Below, piece after piece: positions 43,590 to 55,733 of a stretch of 61,481 nucleotides of DNA. Position 1 is the stretch's first letter; each line of letters opens with the position of its first letter. The DNA comes from Oceaniglobus roseus. GTDB lineage: Bacteria > Pseudomonadota > Alphaproteobacteria > Rhodobacterales > Rhodobacteraceae. A program made the position numbers and the translations under genes. Below the pieces are notes generated by a model, which saw nothing but the letters and a program-made list of their open reading frames with translations, ran no database searches and had not been told where the DNA came from. The stretch is taken from NCBI RefSeq assembly GCF_002869745.1, contig NZ_PNOS01000031.1, forward strand, positions 1-61,481, written 5' to 3'.

Positions 43590-43826
43590 GGGTTGATTTC
43601 GCGTTCGGCCCCGCGGAGCCGCCGCATCGCACCGGCATCCTCGCCCGCCTCAGTGCCGCGCGACAAGCTGCCCGGGCAGACCGCGGACGCGGATTTCGAC
43701 ACGCGCGACATGAAGATCGAGAGGCGGCGGCCGAAGGACATCGCCGACCCGCCGCTCGATCTCGTGACCCGAGGGAACCGGAGCGGCGCGGGTTGGTTGA
43801 CCCGTCGCATATTTCCGGAGGACCGC
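43590..43826. other. 237-bp spacer before the hemerythrin gene
   Basis: The frame of the hemerythrin gene is open through this spacer, but its Arg/Ala/Pro-rich translation looks non-coding and there is no ribosome site. The hemerythrin promoter is probably here; I could not place it with confidence. Confidence 0.5.
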
Positions 43827-44303
43827 ATGCCATCCATCTACGAGGCCATCAAGGCCGACCATGACGAACACCGCGCCCTGCTCGAAACCATCGGCGGCAC
43901 GGAAGGCGCCAGCGAGGAGCGGAAGGAAGCCTGGTCGAAGTTCTACCACGAGGTGAAATCCCACGCCGCCGCCGAGGAGGAGACCTTCTATTCCAAGCTG
44001 ATCTCGAAGACCTGGGGCCAGGATTCCGCCCGCCACTCGGTGTCCGAGCACAAGGAGCTCGACGACCTGATGGAAGAGCTGAACGACATGGACATGAGCT
44101 CGTCGGGCTGGCTCCAGAAGTTCAGGACGCTGGAGCACGACTACCTCCACCACATCGACGAGGAAGAGGACGAGGTCTTCACCCGTGCGAAGGAGGAGAT
44201 CCCGGAGAGCGAGATCTCGGGCTACGGCGACCGCTTCCTGAAGCGCAAGGAGGAAGAGCGGAAGCTGGTCGAGGAGAAGAAGGAAGACAGTCTGGAGGAC
44301 TGA
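43827..44303 (+). CDS. Hemerythrin HHE-domain protein
   Basis: A 158-residue four-helix protein with the iron-ligand pattern of the HHE domain: DHDEHRALLETIG (about 11-23), VKSHAAAEEETFY (His and Glu ligands), VSEHKELDDLMEEL, and LEHDYLHHIDEEEDEVF. It binds a di-iron centre and probably senses or stores oxygen or handles nitric oxide or iron stress. CCGGAGGA is a strong ribosome site before the ATG. The C-terminal tail is highly charged (KRKEEERKLVEEKKED). Not in an obvious operon. Confidence 0.9.
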   Translation: MPSIYEAIKADHDEHRALLETIGGTEGASEERKEAWSKFYHEVKSHAAAEEETFYSKLISKTWGQDSARHSVSEHKELDDLMEELNDMDMSSSGWLQKFRTLEHDYLHHIDEEEDEVFTRAKEEIPESEISGYGDRFLKRKEEERKLVEEKKEDSLED

Positions 44304-44384
44304 CGCCTCCGTTCTCGGACAAAAGCGGCAGGCCGGTCTTCGGCCCGGCCCCGTCTGGATCGCCAGTGCAGGCCGGGCAGCCCC

Positions 44385-44885
44385 TCAGAACCGGAACCCC
44401 TTCCGGTAGCGGTGCTGCCCGTCATAATCCTCCTTGCCGATCTCGACCCCCTCGGCCCGCAGCACGGCATAGGCCATGGCGACGTGGAACCAGAGGTTCG
44501 GAAAGGCGAAGAGCCGCAGGTAATCCGCGCCCGACTGCCGGAGGTCCGCGAAACCCGCCCGATGCGCCACCTCGCGCTGCGCCGCGCCCGCGAAATCCGC
44601 CGCGTCGAGACCGTCGAGCAGCGCCGCCGCCTCCGTCACCTTGCGGCGCAGGGCGGCGAGGTCGGAGTCCAGCGTCACCACCGGCACCTCGCGCCCGGCC
44701 AGCGGCAGGGTCGCGCGCAGCACGAAGCCCGTGGCGCTGGCCAGCTGGCCGCGGCAGGGCCACATGTCCTCGGACAGGCGCGCCGACAGCAGCGCCTCGG
44801 CCCGCCCCGACGCCTCCACGATGTCGAGCAGGTGGGAAATCCGGCTCAGGGCGTGGCGGGCGACGGGGACGGCCTCGGCGTACAT
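44385..44885 (-). CDS. DUF1993 family protein
   Basis: A 166-residue, mainly helical protein with the DUF1993 (DinB-like fold) character: SRISHLLDIVEASGRAEALL near the start, then LSEDMWPCRGQLASATGFVL, and the family ending ADYLRLFAFPNLWFHVAMAYA. DinB-like proteins often bind a metal via three His, but here the ligand set is not clear. It begins 15 bp after the aspS stop on the same strand and is likely co-transcribed. Confidence 0.88.
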   Translation of the reverse strand: MYAEAVPVARHALSRISHLLDIVEASGRAEALLSARLSEDMWPCRGQLASATGFVLRATLPLAGREVPVVTLDSDLAALRRKVTEAAALLDGLDAADFAGAAQREVAHRAGFADLRQSGADYLRLFAFPNLWFHVAMAYAVLRAEGVEIGKEDYDGQHRYRKGFRF

Positions 44886-44899
44886 GTCGGGTCTCGGGC

Positions 44900-46675
44900 T
44901 CAGGATTCCGGCGGAAGCACCCGCAGCCGCAACTCGCGCAGCTGCTCGTTGGTGGGCTCGGACGGCGCGCCCATCATCAGATCCTCCGCCCGCTGGTTCA
45001 TCGGGAACATGATGACCTCGCGGATGTTGCTCTCGTCGGCGAGCAGCATCACCATCCGGTCGATCCCCGCCGCGCAGCCGCCGTGGGGCGGCGCGCCGTA
45101 GGTGAAGGCGTTGACCATGCCGCCGAACCGCTTCCTGACCTCGTCCTCGCCGTATCCCGCCAGCTCGAAGGCCTTGAACATGATCTCGGGCTTGTGGTTC
45201 CGGATCGCGCCCGACACCAGCTCGTAGCCGTTGCAGGCGAGGTCGTACTGGAAGCCCAGCACCTTCAGCGGATCGCGCTCCAGCGCCTCCATCCCGCCCT
45301 GCGGCATCGAGAACGGGTTGTGCGAGAAGTCGATCTTCCCGGTCTCCTCGTCCTTCTCGTACATCGGGAAGTCGACGATCCAGGCGAAGGCGAAGCGGTT
45401 CAGGTCGGTCAGCCCCAGCTCCTCGCCGATCACGGTGCGCGCGCGGCCCGCCACCCGCTCGAACGAGGCGGGCTTGCCGCCGAGGAAGAAGGCCGCGTCG
45501 CCCTTGCCGAGGCCCAGCTGCTGGCGGATCGCCTCGGTCCGCTCGGGGCCGATGTTCTTGGCCAGCGGGCCGGCCGCCTCCATCCCGTCGTCGCCGTCGC
45601 GCCAGAAGATGTACCCCATCCCGGGCAGCCCTTCCTTCTGGGCGAAGGCGTTCATCCGGTCGCAGAACTTGCGCGACCCGCCGCCGGGCGCGGGGATGGC
45701 GCGGATCTCGGTGCCCTCCTGCGCCAGGAGCTTCGCGAAGATGGCGAAGCCGCTCCCCGCGAAATGCTCGGACACCACCTGCATCTTGATCGGGCAGCGC
45801 AGGTCGGGCTTGTCGGTGCCGTACCAGAGCGCGGAATCGGCATAGGAGATCATCGGCCAGTTGGCATCCACCGGCCGGCCGCCGAAGCGCTCGAAACAGC
45901 CCTGGATAACCGGCTGGATCGTCGCGAATACGTCCTCCTGCCGGACGAACGACATCTCGACGTCCAGCTGGTAGAAGTCGGTGGGCGAACGGTCGGCGCG
46001 CGGATCCTCGTCGCGGAAACAGGGGGCGATCTGGAAGTAGCGGTCGAACCCCGCCACCTGGATCAGCTGCTTGAACTGCTGCGGCGCCTGGGGCAGCGCA
46101 TAGAACTTGCCGGGATGCAGGCGCGAGGGGACCAGGAAGTCGCGCGCGCCTTCCGGCGAGGACGCCGTGATGATCGGCGTCTGGAACTCGTTGAAGCCCT
46201 GGTCCCACATCCGCTGGCGCAGGTCCTTCACCACCTCGGAACGCAGCACGATGTTGTCGTGCAGCTTCTGGCGGCGCAGGTCGAGGAAGCGGTAGCGCAG
46301 CCGCGTCTCCTCGGGGTACTCCTGGTCGCCGAACACCTGCAGCGGCAGCTCGCCCGCCGCGCCCAGCACCTCGATGTCGCGCACGAAGACCTCGATCTCG
46401 CCGGTCGGGATCTTCGGGTTCACGAGCTCTGGGTCGCGCGCCTTCACCTCGCCGTCGATCCGGATGCACCATTCGGCGCGCACCTTCTCGACCTGGCTGA
46501 ACACGGCCGAGTCGGGATCGCACAGCACCTGGGTCATGCCGTAGTGGTCGCGCAGGTCGATGAACAGGATGCCGCCGTGGTCGCGGACACGGTGGACCCA
46601 GCCGGACAGGCGCACGGTCTCGCCCACGTTCTGGGCAGAGAGGGCGGCACAGGTGTGGCTGCGGTAGGCGTGCAT
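44900..46675 (-). CDS. aspS: Aspartyl-tRNA synthetase
   Basis: Charges tRNA-Asp with aspartate, ATP-dependent, in the cytoplasm. The 591 residues have the bacterial-type layout: N-terminal OB-fold anticodon-binding domain ([20 protein letters not shown]), class II catalytic core (motif 2 around [17 protein letters not shown]), GAD insertion domain, and motif 3 ([20 protein letters not shown]). Start at ATG 46675. Nothing unusual. It is followed by DUF1993. Confidence 0.97.
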   Translation of the reverse strand: MHAYRSHTCAALSAQNVGETVRLSGWVHRVRDHGGILFIDLRDHYGMTQVLCDPDSAVFSQVEKVRAEWCIRIDGEVKARDPELVNPKIPTGEIEVFVRDIEVLGAAGELPLQVFGDQEYPEETRLRYRFLDLRRQKLHDNIVLRSEVVKDLRQRMWDQGFNEFQTPIITASSPEGARDFLVPSRLHPGKFYALPQAPQQFKQLIQVAGFDRYFQIAPCFRDEDPRADRSPTDFYQLDVEMSFVRQEDVFATIQPVIQGCFERFGGRPVDANWPMISYADSALWYGTDKPDLRCPIKMQVVSEHFAGSGFAIFAKLLAQEGTEIRAIPAPGGGSRKFCDRMNAFAQKEGLPGMGYIFWRDGDDGMEAAGPLAKNIGPERTEAIRQQLGLGKGDAAFFLGGKPASFERVAGRARTVIGEELGLTDLNRFAFAWIVDFPMYEKDEETGKIDFSHNPFSMPQGGMEALERDPLKVLGFQYDLACNGYELVSGAIRNHKPEIMFKAFELAGYGEDEVRKRFGGMVNAFTYGAPPHGGCAAGIDRMVMLLADESNIREVIMFPMNQRAEDLMMGAPSEPTNEQLRELRLRVLPPES

Positions 46676-46844
46676 GGGAACTCCCCCGGGGCTTTGCGGT
46701 TAAGGGCCTTGATCCGCGCCGATACACCCGCCTGCGACCGGGAAGTCAAGGACCGCATCGGCCGAAGCCGGCCGAGTCTGCTTGAATTCCCGACAGAATG
46801 TCGCAGGTTGCTCGGGTGATAACGAAAACGAGAGGGGGCGCGCC

Positions 46845-48056
46845 ATGTGGGAAAGGATGTTCGAAACCTTCCTGATGCGCTTTTTGCGGCGGGGCACGCT
46901 GCATGTCACACTGCCATCGGGAAAGAAGCTGACCGCCGGGGACGGCACCGGCGATCCCGTCTCGGTCCGCCTGACCGACCCGAGCCTTCTGCGCCGGATC
47001 GCCACCACGCCGGACCTCGGCGTCGGCGAGGGCTACATGGAAGGCACGCTCCAGATCGAGAACGACGACGTGCGCGGCTTCCTCGATCTCGTCGTCGCGA
47101 ACACCACGGACGCGCCGCCCATGGCGTGGCAGCGCCCGCTTCGCCTCAGCCGCCGCTATCTGCGGGCGGTCCATCAGTGGAACCCGGTCGGCCGCTCGCG
47201 CGCCAACGTGGCGCATCACTACGACCTGTCCTCGACCCTGTACGACCTGTTCCTCGACGCCGACAAGCAATACTCCTGCGCCTACTTCCGCAGCGACGAC
47301 GACACGCTGGAACAGGCCCAGGAGCAGAAGAAGCAGCACATCGCGAAGAAGCTCCGGCTGGAGCCGGGGATGAAGGTCCTCGACATCGGCTGCGGCTGGG
47401 GCGGAATGGCGCTGACCCTGGCGAAGGACCACGGCGCCAGCGTCGTCGGCGTCACGCTGTCGGAGGAACAGCACCGCATCGCCAACCAGCGCGCGGCCGA
47501 GGCGGGGCTGGCCGACCGGATCGACATCCGGCTGATGGACTACCGGGAACTGACCGAGACCTTCGACCGCATCGTGTCGGTCGGAATGTTCGAACACGTC
47601 GGCGTGCCGCAGTACCGCACCTATTTCCGCACCGTCCGAGAGCGCATGGCGCCCGAGGGCGTGGCGCTGATCCACACCATCGGCCGCTCCGGCCCGCCGG
47701 GCGCGACCAGCGCGTGGATCGAGAAGTACATCTTCCCCGGCGGCTATATCCCCGCCATGTCCGAGATGACGGCGGCGATCGAGCTGGAACGCCTCTACAT
47801 CACCGATGTCGAGGTCTGGCGGATGCACTATGCCAAGACGCTCCGCCACTGGGACGACCGCTTTGTCGCCAACATCGACAAGGTGCGCGCGCTCTACGAC
47901 GACCGCTTCTGCCGCATGTGGCGCTTCTACCTGATCGCCTCGGAACTCACCTTCCGCTACGGCCCCCAGGTGGTGTTCCAGGCACAGCTGGCCCACCACA
48001 AGGAGGCGGTGCCGATCACGCGGGACTACCTCTACGGGGGCGACACGGCCGGCTGA
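46845..48056 (+). CDS. cfa: Cyclopropane-fatty-acyl-phospholipid synthase
   Basis: Transfers a methylene group from SAM onto unsaturated acyl chains of membrane phospholipids. The 403 residues have the N-terminal lipid-binding domain (DLGVGEGYMEGTLQIENDD) and the SAM domain (MKVLDIGCGWGGMALTLA), with VSVGMFEHVG and FPGGYIPAMSEM as later motifs. The ATG at 46845 fits the family better than the upstream ATG at 46782. It diverges from aspS. Expression in other bacteria rises in stationary phase. Confidence 0.95.
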   Translation: MWERMFETFLMRFLRRGTLHVTLPSGKKLTAGDGTGDPVSVRLTDPSLLRRIATTPDLGVGEGYMEGTLQIENDDVRGFLDLVVANTTDAPPMAWQRPLRLSRRYLRAVHQWNPVGRSRANVAHHYDLSSTLYDLFLDADKQYSCAYFRSDDDTLEQAQEQKKQHIAKKLRLEPGMKVLDIGCGWGGMALTLAKDHGASVVGVTLSEEQHRIANQRAAEAGLADRIDIRLMDYRELTETFDRIVSVGMFEHVGVPQYRTYFRTVRERMAPEGVALIHTIGRSGPPGATSAWIEKYIFPGGYIPAMSEMTAAIELERLYITDVEVWRMHYAKTLRHWDDRFVANIDKVRALYDDRFCRMWRFYLIASELTFRYGPQVVFQAQLAHHKEAVPITRDYLYGGDTAG

Positions 48057-48152
48057 TGCCGGCCTGCCACGGAATTGCACCGGGACCGCCCCGCTTGCGC
48101 CATCGCCGACGGGCACCCTGACGGGCAGAGGTCGACAGGCGGGGGCGAGGCA

Positions 48153-49445
48153 GTGACCAGAGAGATCGGCACGGCGACCCGCAGCGTCCTGTGGTGCGTG
48201 ACGCTGGCGGTCTGCCTTCACGCCGCTCTGCGCGTCCCGATGTCGGCGGATCTGCTGGCGCTCTGGCTGGCGGGCCAGTCGCTGGCCGCGGGCGCGCCCC
48301 ACCTCGTCTACCCGGCCGAGACGATGTTCACCATGCGCCCGCCCGGCGAGTGGGCTGCGATGGCGGCGGCGGCGGGGCACGGGCAGCATGTCTATCCCTA
48401 TCTCTATCCGCCGCTGACCGCCGCGCTGGTGGCCCCTCTGACCGAGACCCTGCGCTTCGCGACCTTCGCGCGCGCCGCGCTCTGGATCAACGTCGCCCTG
48501 GGGCTCGCGACGAGCTGGCTGGCCTGGCGCGCGACCGGGCGGGTGCTGGCGCTGCCGCTGTTCCTGCTGTTCGGCGCGCTGGTCTTCCACGGCACGATCT
48601 TCGGCGCGGTCGCGCTGGAACAGGGGCAGCCGCAGATCCTCGTGGCCTTCCTGTGCGTGCTGGCGATCGAGCGGCTGGGCGCCCGCGCGCCGGTCGTCGC
48701 CGGGGCCGCGCTGGCGCTGGCCGCCGCGATCAAGGTCTATCCGGCGCTGTTCGTCGTCTTCCTCGTCGCGCGGCGGGAGGGACGCGCCACCGCCGCCTTC
48801 GCCGTCACCGGGGCCGGGCTGGCGGCGCTCTCTCTCGCGCTGGCCGGCTGGCCGCTGCATGCGGCGTTCCTGCGCCAGCTGCACGCCATCTCGCAGACCG
48901 CCGTGGTGCTGCCGCTGACCTTCTCGCTCGACACGCTCGCCGGGACATGGCACGGCGCCGAGATCCTGGCGCGCCAGGTGACGGTGCCCGGGTACGAGGC
49001 CCATTCGGCGACCATCGGCGTCGTCGGCAAGGGCGCGCTCTGGACGACGCTGGACAGGCTGGCGCTGCTGGGCGTCCTCGGCGGCTTCGCCGTTGCCTTC
49101 GCACGGCGGCCGCACCGGGTGCTGCTCTGGCCGGCGGCGATGATCGCGCTCGCCATGGTCTCGCCCCTGGCCTGGGCGCACCATTTCCTCGCCGCCGTCG
49201 CCTTCGCTCCGGCACTGCTGGTGCGCTGGCACCCCGCGACGCTGCTGGCCGTCTTCGCCCCCCTCAGCCTGCCGGTGCTGACGACGCCCGGCCTTGGCCC
49301 GCTGGTTCTGTCGCACCTGTCGGTCCTCGGAGCGGCGGCCATGACGGCGCTGTGGCTGATGATGCTGCTCCGTCCCCCGCGGCCGCGCCACGGCACGGCC
49401 GCCGGCGCCGACCACAAGGCCGGGCGCACCGTATCGGCAGGCTGA
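48153..49445 (+). CDS. Glycosyltransferase 87 (DUF2029) membrane protein
   Basis: A 430-residue polytopic membrane protein with about ten to eleven helices, in the GT87 (DUF2029) family, which uses polyprenol-linked sugars, for example in mannosylation. The conserved region [18 protein letters not shown] is the DUF2029 mark, followed by [16 protein letters not shown] and [20 protein letters not shown]. The GTG start at 48153 follows GGGGCGAGG. The acceptor is unknown; no glycan gene cluster is adjacent. Confidence 0.85.
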   Translation: MTREIGTATRSVLWCVTLAVCLHAALRVPMSADLLALWLAGQSLAAGAPHLVYPAETMFTMRPPGEWAAMAAAAGHGQHVYPYLYPPLTAALVAPLTETLRFATFARAALWINVALGLATSWLAWRATGRVLALPLFLLFGALVFHGTIFGAVALEQGQPQILVAFLCVLAIERLGARAPVVAGAALALAAAIKVYPALFVVFLVARREGRATAAFAVTGAGLAALSLALAGWPLHAAFLRQLHAISQTAVVLPLTFSLDTLAGTWHGAEILARQVTVPGYEAHSATIGVVGKGALWTTLDRLALLGVLGGFAVAFARRPHRVLLWPAAMIALAMVSPLAWAHHFLAAVAFAPALLVRWHPATLLAVFAPLSLPVLTTPGLGPLVLSHLSVLGAAAMTALWLMMLLRPPRPRHGTAAGADHKAGRTVSAG

Positions 49446-49515
49446 ACGCACCACAGACCTTGCGCCCCGGCCCCACACGGCTATAACCCCCGGCGATTTG
49501 CCCGAGGGATGCGCC

Positions 49516-52809
<3,294 letters not shown>

Positions 52810-52833
52810 CGCCCACCCAAGCAAGCTTGGCTT

Positions 52834-52911
52834 GAAAGCGTCGGGTGGGGTTTCACCCCACCCGCAACGACCACCACGGCCCGCGCCCCCTCATTCCGGC
52901 CGCCCCTCCAG
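52834..52911. repeat. 78-nt direct repeat, copy 1, with the GGGTGGGGT palindrome
   Basis: Starts GAAAGCGTCG and ends TCCGGCCGCCCCTCCAG. It contains the perfect hairpin GGGTGGGGT/ACCCCACCC (52843-52863). Ungapped alignment by hand to 53551-53628 gives about 80% identity, with the first 30 and last 17 positions nearly identical. Its right end lies inside the codons for the final residues of the ribbon-helix-helix gene. Confidence 0.75.
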
Positions 52912-53103
52912 AAACCGCACCGCCCGCTCCGCATCCGCATCCTGCGACCGCTCGGCGAAGAAGTTCGACGCCCGATGTGCCCCGACTTTCTCCGCCAGGG
53001 CCATTGAGATGAACTGGTTGAGGGACACCCCGTACTTAGAAGCAAAATCCTCCGCCGCCGCTTTCAGCGATGCCGGAAGGTGCGGAGTTATCCGTTCCTT
53101 CAT
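52891..53103 (-). CDS. Ribbon-helix-helix (HicB/Arc-type) antitoxin-like protein
   Basis: A 70-residue protein with ITPHLPASLKAAAEDFASKY followed by GVSLNQFISMALAEKVG, the classical ribbon-helix-helix pattern of small antitoxins and plasmid-type repressors (LPxxL...GxSxNxFI). The rest ends in the EGRPE tail. GAAAGG precedes the ATG at 53103; an ATG at 53133 would add ten residues. No recognisable toxin is adjacent, which is odd for a HicB-like gene. Upstream lie three tiny ORFs of lower GC. Its 3' end overlaps the 78-nt repeat. Confidence 0.78.
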   Translation of the reverse strand: MKERITPHLPASLKAAAEDFASKYGVSLNQFISMALAEKVGAHRASNFFAERSQDADAERAVRFLEGRPE

Positions 53104-53119
53104 TGCCAAGCCTTTCACA

Positions 53120-53245
53120 CTAAACAGGCGCATCGTCGCACCATTCCCCACGATCCGGTAGGGTGACCCCACCCTCGTCCGGCCCGATCATCGCCAACAC
53201 TTGATCCAGTTCTTGTAGGTCGGAGGTATGTGTCTGCTCATGCAT
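53120..53245 (-). CDS. Tiny ORF (41 residues) upstream of the RHH gene
   Basis: Reads MHEQTHTSDLQELDQVL..., acidic, ending TAG 16 bp before the RHH ATG. It overlaps the 43-residue ORF in another frame. No strong ribosome site. It may be the 3' part of one original gene that lost its reading frame together with the ORF at 53188-53319. Too short for composition to decide. Confidence 0.3.
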   Translation of the reverse strand: MHEQTHTSDLQELDQVLAMIGPDEGGVTLPDRGEWCDDAPV

Positions 53246-53319
53246 CCCAGCAAAGTCTCGCCTTCATCGTCGTCGAGCGGCAGAGAGCCCTCATCTCTAA
53301 ACGTATAGGAGCTCGTCAT
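53188..53319 (-). CDS. Tiny ORF (43 residues) coupled to the small membrane protein
   Basis: Starts with ATG at 53319, overlapping the TGA of the 70-residue membrane ORF by 4 bp (ATGA), a typical translational coupling. The product MTSSYTFRDEGSLPLDDDEG... is acidic and matches nothing I recognise. A shift of frame near 53245 would join it to the acidic 41-residue ORF, making a protein of about 66 residues, so this may be a broken gene. Confidence 0.4.
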   Translation of the reverse strand: MTSSYTFRDEGSLPLDDDEGETLLGCMSRHIPPTYKNWIKCWR

Positions 53320-53528
53320 TTCTTAAATACTCTCCGGATTACTTCCCAAATTATATGTCGAAAGAAAAACCACAAAGCTAGAAAAATGCTGAGATAAAAC
53401 ATTGCTGAGTAGAAATACCAAAACCGCTGAGCTCTAAAGCTACCGGACTGCAAGCCCAGCCAAAACACCAATGCGCACAGACAGCTGACGAGCACGCCAA
53501 TAATTGCACCCTTCATTTTATCTTGCAT
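53316..53528 (-). CDS. Small two-helix membrane protein in an AT-rich patch
   Basis: A 70-residue protein with two hydrophobic helices (IIGVLVSCLCALVFWLGL at about 9-26 and FWYFYSAMFYLSIFLALWFF at about 36-55) and a basic end (RHIIWEVIRRVFKK). The DNA is unusually AT-rich: I count 19 G or C in 53341-53400 (32%), against clearly GC-dominated DNA on both sides. AGGAGG lies 11 nt before the ATG. This looks acquired. A holin-like or toxin role is conceivable but not shown. Confidence 0.6.
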   Translation of the reverse strand: MQDKMKGAIIGVLVSCLCALVFWLGLQSGSFRAQRFWYFYSAMFYLSIFLALWFFFRHIIWEVIRRVFKK

Positions 53529-53550
53529 AGTCGCCTAATCCTCCTAACTG

Positions 53551-53628
53551 GAAAGCGTCGCGTGGGGTTTCACCCCACCCGGCACAACAACCGGCACTCT
53601 TGCGCCCTCGCTCCGGCCGCCCCTCCAG
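53551..53628. repeat. 78-nt direct repeat, copy 2
   Basis: Same length and same orientation as 52834-52911, 717 bp away. Contains the hairpin GTGGGGT/ACCCCAC (53562-53578). The last 17 bases TCCGGCCGCCCCTCCAG are identical to the segment that encodes the RHH C-terminus in copy 1, so this could be the remnant of a second RHH gene end. Confidence 0.75.
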
Positions 53629-53700
53629 GCCCCGGCCACCGCCTTCGGGAATGACGGAGGGACCGAGGTTGTCCGTGCCATCATCGTAAGGTCCTCCGCA

Positions 53701-53762
53701 TGACGCCCACCCATCTTCGCAGCATTCGCCGCGCTCCGGTAGGATGGGGTTTCACCCCACCC
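53701..53762. repeat. Related palindromic element, copy 3
   Basis: TGACGCCCACCCA (53701-53713) is identical to 52807-52819 and in both cases is followed after about 25 bases by the palindrome, here GGATGGGGT/ACCCCACCC with one mismatch (53742-53762). Confidence 0.65.
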
Positions 53763-53842
53763 TCGCCCAACCCCTCTTGATCCAGAACAAGGCCCCCGCC
53801 TCCCCGCTCCCCTACCGTGCCTCGAAACCACGGAGGCCGCCC

Positions 53843-54388
53843 ATGACCATCCTCATCCTCTACGCCACATGCGAGGGGCAGACCCACAAGATCGCCCGTT
53901 TCGCCACCGACACCCTTCGGGCCGCGGGTCAGGAGGTGGCGCTGGTGGACGTCACGGCGAAGACCGCCGCCGTCTCCCTCGACGGCGCCGACGCGGTGAT
54001 CCTCGCCGCCCCGGTCCACGAACGCCGCCACCCGGAAGCCTTCGAGGTGCTGCTGGCCGCCCGCCGCGAGGAGCTGAAGGAAAAGCGGACCCTGATGCTG
54101 TCGGTCAGCCTCTCCGCCGCCTTCCCCGAGGGGCTGGAGGAGGCGCAGGACTACCTGACCGAGATGGAGATGCGCACCGGCTTCACCCCCGATGCCGAGG
54201 CGCTGGTCGCCGGGGCGGTGAAGACCGGGGAATACGACTATTTCGCCTCGCAGCTGATCCGCCACGTCGTTCTGCGCGGCCGTCCCTACGACCCGGCCCG
54301 GGGCGCGCACGAGTTCACGGACTGGGACGCCCTGCGCGAAACCCTCGCCTCCTTCCTCGCATCCGCGCCTGCCGCCCCGGCGTCCTGA
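53843..54388 (+). CDS. Flavodoxin-domain protein, HemG-like
   Basis: A 181-residue FMN protein: the start TILILYATCEGQTHKIARF is the flavodoxin phosphate-binding loop, and GADAVILAAPVHERRHPEAF is the second FMN loop. The tail RGRPYDPARGAHEFTDWDAL resembles the menaquinone-type protoporphyrinogen IX dehydrogenase HemG, so heme synthesis is one possibility, but many flavodoxins in this family have other roles. CGGAGG precedes the ATG at 53843. Confidence 0.8.
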   Translation: MTILILYATCEGQTHKIARFATDTLRAAGQEVALVDVTAKTAAVSLDGADAVILAAPVHERRHPEAFEVLLAARREELKEKRTLMLSVSLSAAFPEGLEEAQDYLTEMEMRTGFTPDAEALVAGAVKTGEYDYFASQLIRHVVLRGRPYDPARGAHEFTDWDALRETLASFLASAPAAPAS

Positions 54389-54510
54389 GCGGGCAGCGGA
54401 CGGGCGGGCGATGCGCAATCGCAGACGCCGGCCACGGAAGGGATGCCTCGCCGGGGCCCCGCGCGCCGCCATCCCCGGGGACACGCGGGCGCGCCGCGCG
54501 CCGCCGGGGC

Positions 54511-54975
54511 TCACTCTTGGCGCAGCCGCAGGATGATCATCGCCGCGACGGAGAGGATCAGGATCGCCACCGCCTCGAACAGGATGTTCTCCGGCGCCAT
54601 CTCCTTGCCTTGAAGGATGATCAGCCGGGCCAGCGCGGTGATGGCGATGAAGATCGGATAGACGAAGACCGACTGCCGCTCGGCATAGAAGACGGCGACC
54701 ATGCCGATGACCTCGAGGTAGAGGAAGATCAGCAGGATGTCGGCCAGCGTGATGGTGCGGTTCTCCCAGACCTTCCAGATCTCGAACCCCGCGCCGCCCA
54801 CGGTCATCAGCACGACCACGATCAGCAGCGCCCGTTCGATCAGGTGGAAGATGGTGAGCGCGACCGATGCCTCGCGGGCGCCCGCCTCGGGACCTTCCAT
54901 GTGTCCGCCCGGGCCTGCGCCCGTCCCGCTCCGGTCGTCCCTCCGCGCCACGGCGAGCTCCCTCGTCGTTTCCAT
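54511..54975 (-). CDS. PsiE-like phosphate-starvation-inducible family membrane protein
   Basis: A 154-residue protein with four membrane segments (LIERALLIVVVLMTVGGAGF; ADILLIFLYLEVIGMVAVFY; SVFVYPIFIAITALARLII; AVAILILSVAAMIIL), matching the PsiE fold. PsiE of E. coli is induced by phosphate starvation; function unknown. ATG 54975 has GGAGG close upstream; a later ATG at 54900 (130 codons) is a shorter alternative. It diverges from tdk. Confidence 0.82.
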   Translation of the reverse strand: METTRELAVARRDDRSGTGAGPGGHMEGPEAGAREASVALTIFHLIERALLIVVVLMTVGGAGFEIWKVWENRTITLADILLIFLYLEVIGMVAVFYAERQSVFVYPIFIAITALARLIILQGKEMAPENILFEAVAILILSVAAMIILRLRQE

Positions 54976-55074
54976 GCGCCTCCAACGCGGGATCCGCGGA
55001 CCGCGTTCCGGTGTCACGGCGCCGCACCCTCCGGCGCCCTTGCCCGCCTGTCGCCGCTCGGCTAGGTGCCTGCC

Positions 55075-55659
55075 ATGGCCAAGCTCTACTTCCACTACTC
55101 GACCATGAACGCGGGCAAGTCGACCCTGCTGCTGCAGGCGGCCCACAACTATGCGGAGCGCGGCATGCGGCCGTTCCTGCTGACCGCGCAGCTCGACACC
55201 CGCGCGGGGGCGGGCCTGATCCGGTCGCGGATCGGGATCGGGCAGACGGCCGACACCTTTGCCCCGGGCGACGACCTGTTCGCGCGGATCGCGGAGCAGC
55301 ACGCGGAGCGGCCGGTCGCCTGCGTCTTCCTCGACGAGGCGCAGTTCCTCGAGCCCGCGCAGGTCTGGCAGCTGGCCCGGGTGGCGGACGACCTGAAGGT
55401 CCCGGTGATGTGCTACGGCCTCAGGGTCGATTTCCGGGGCGAGCTCTTCCCCGGCTCGGCCACCCTTCTGGCGCTGGCCGACATGATCCGCGAGGTGCGC
55501 ACCATCTGCCACTGCGGACGCAAGGCGACAATGGTCATTCGCCAGGACGCCTCGGGCAAGCCGCTGAAGGAAGGCGCGCAGATCCAGATCGGCGGCAACG
55601 AGACCTATGTCTCGCTCTGCCGCCGCCACTGGCGTCTGGCCATGGGCGATCCTGGCTGA
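55075..55659 (+). CDS. tdk: Thymidine kinase
   Basis: Phosphorylates deoxythymidine with ATP (nucleoside salvage). The 194 residues have the P-loop MNAGKSTLL, the lid and LFARIAEQHAERPVACVFLDEAQFL (catalytic Glu in the DEAQ motif), GLRVDFRGELFPGS, and the zinc-binding cysteines of TICHCGRKATM and SLCRRHW. The ATG at 55075 is preferred to an upstream GTG at 55066. Normal length. It diverges from the PsiE-like gene. Confidence 0.95.
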   Translation: MAKLYFHYSTMNAGKSTLLLQAAHNYAERGMRPFLLTAQLDTRAGAGLIRSRIGIGQTADTFAPGDDLFARIAEQHAERPVACVFLDEAQFLEPAQVWQLARVADDLKVPVMCYGLRVDFRGELFPGSATLLALADMIREVRTICHCGRKATMVIRQDASGKPLKEGAQIQIGGNETYVSLCRRHWRLAMGDPG

Positions 55660-55733
55660 CACCCGCACCCCCGCGCCAGAGCCGAAGGCGGCGGCGCGGA
55701 GATGGCGTGGCGCCGCAAGGCGCCTCCTTCAGG

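Larger units (their letters stand above)
53529..53842. other. 314-bp spacer with palindromic repeats before the flavodoxin gene
   Basis: Contains repeat copies at 53551-53628 and 53701-53762 and no convincing gene. A minus-strand frame starting near 53690 runs through the copy but looks like a by-product of the repeat. Confidence 0.6.

Noticed and set aside
43770-43800. EcfG-type promoter (GGAAC-N16-GGTT) before the hemerythrin gene
   Set aside because: The second box has a mismatch, and as far as I recall the EcfG/PhyR system is missing in most Rhodobacterales, so I do not claim it.
53544-53831. 95-codon minus-strand frame through the palindromic repeats at 53.6-53.8 kb
   Set aside because: Its translation repeats the same phrase found at the end of other frames through this repeat family (for example near 52.85 kb), showing it is produced by the repeat, not a gene.
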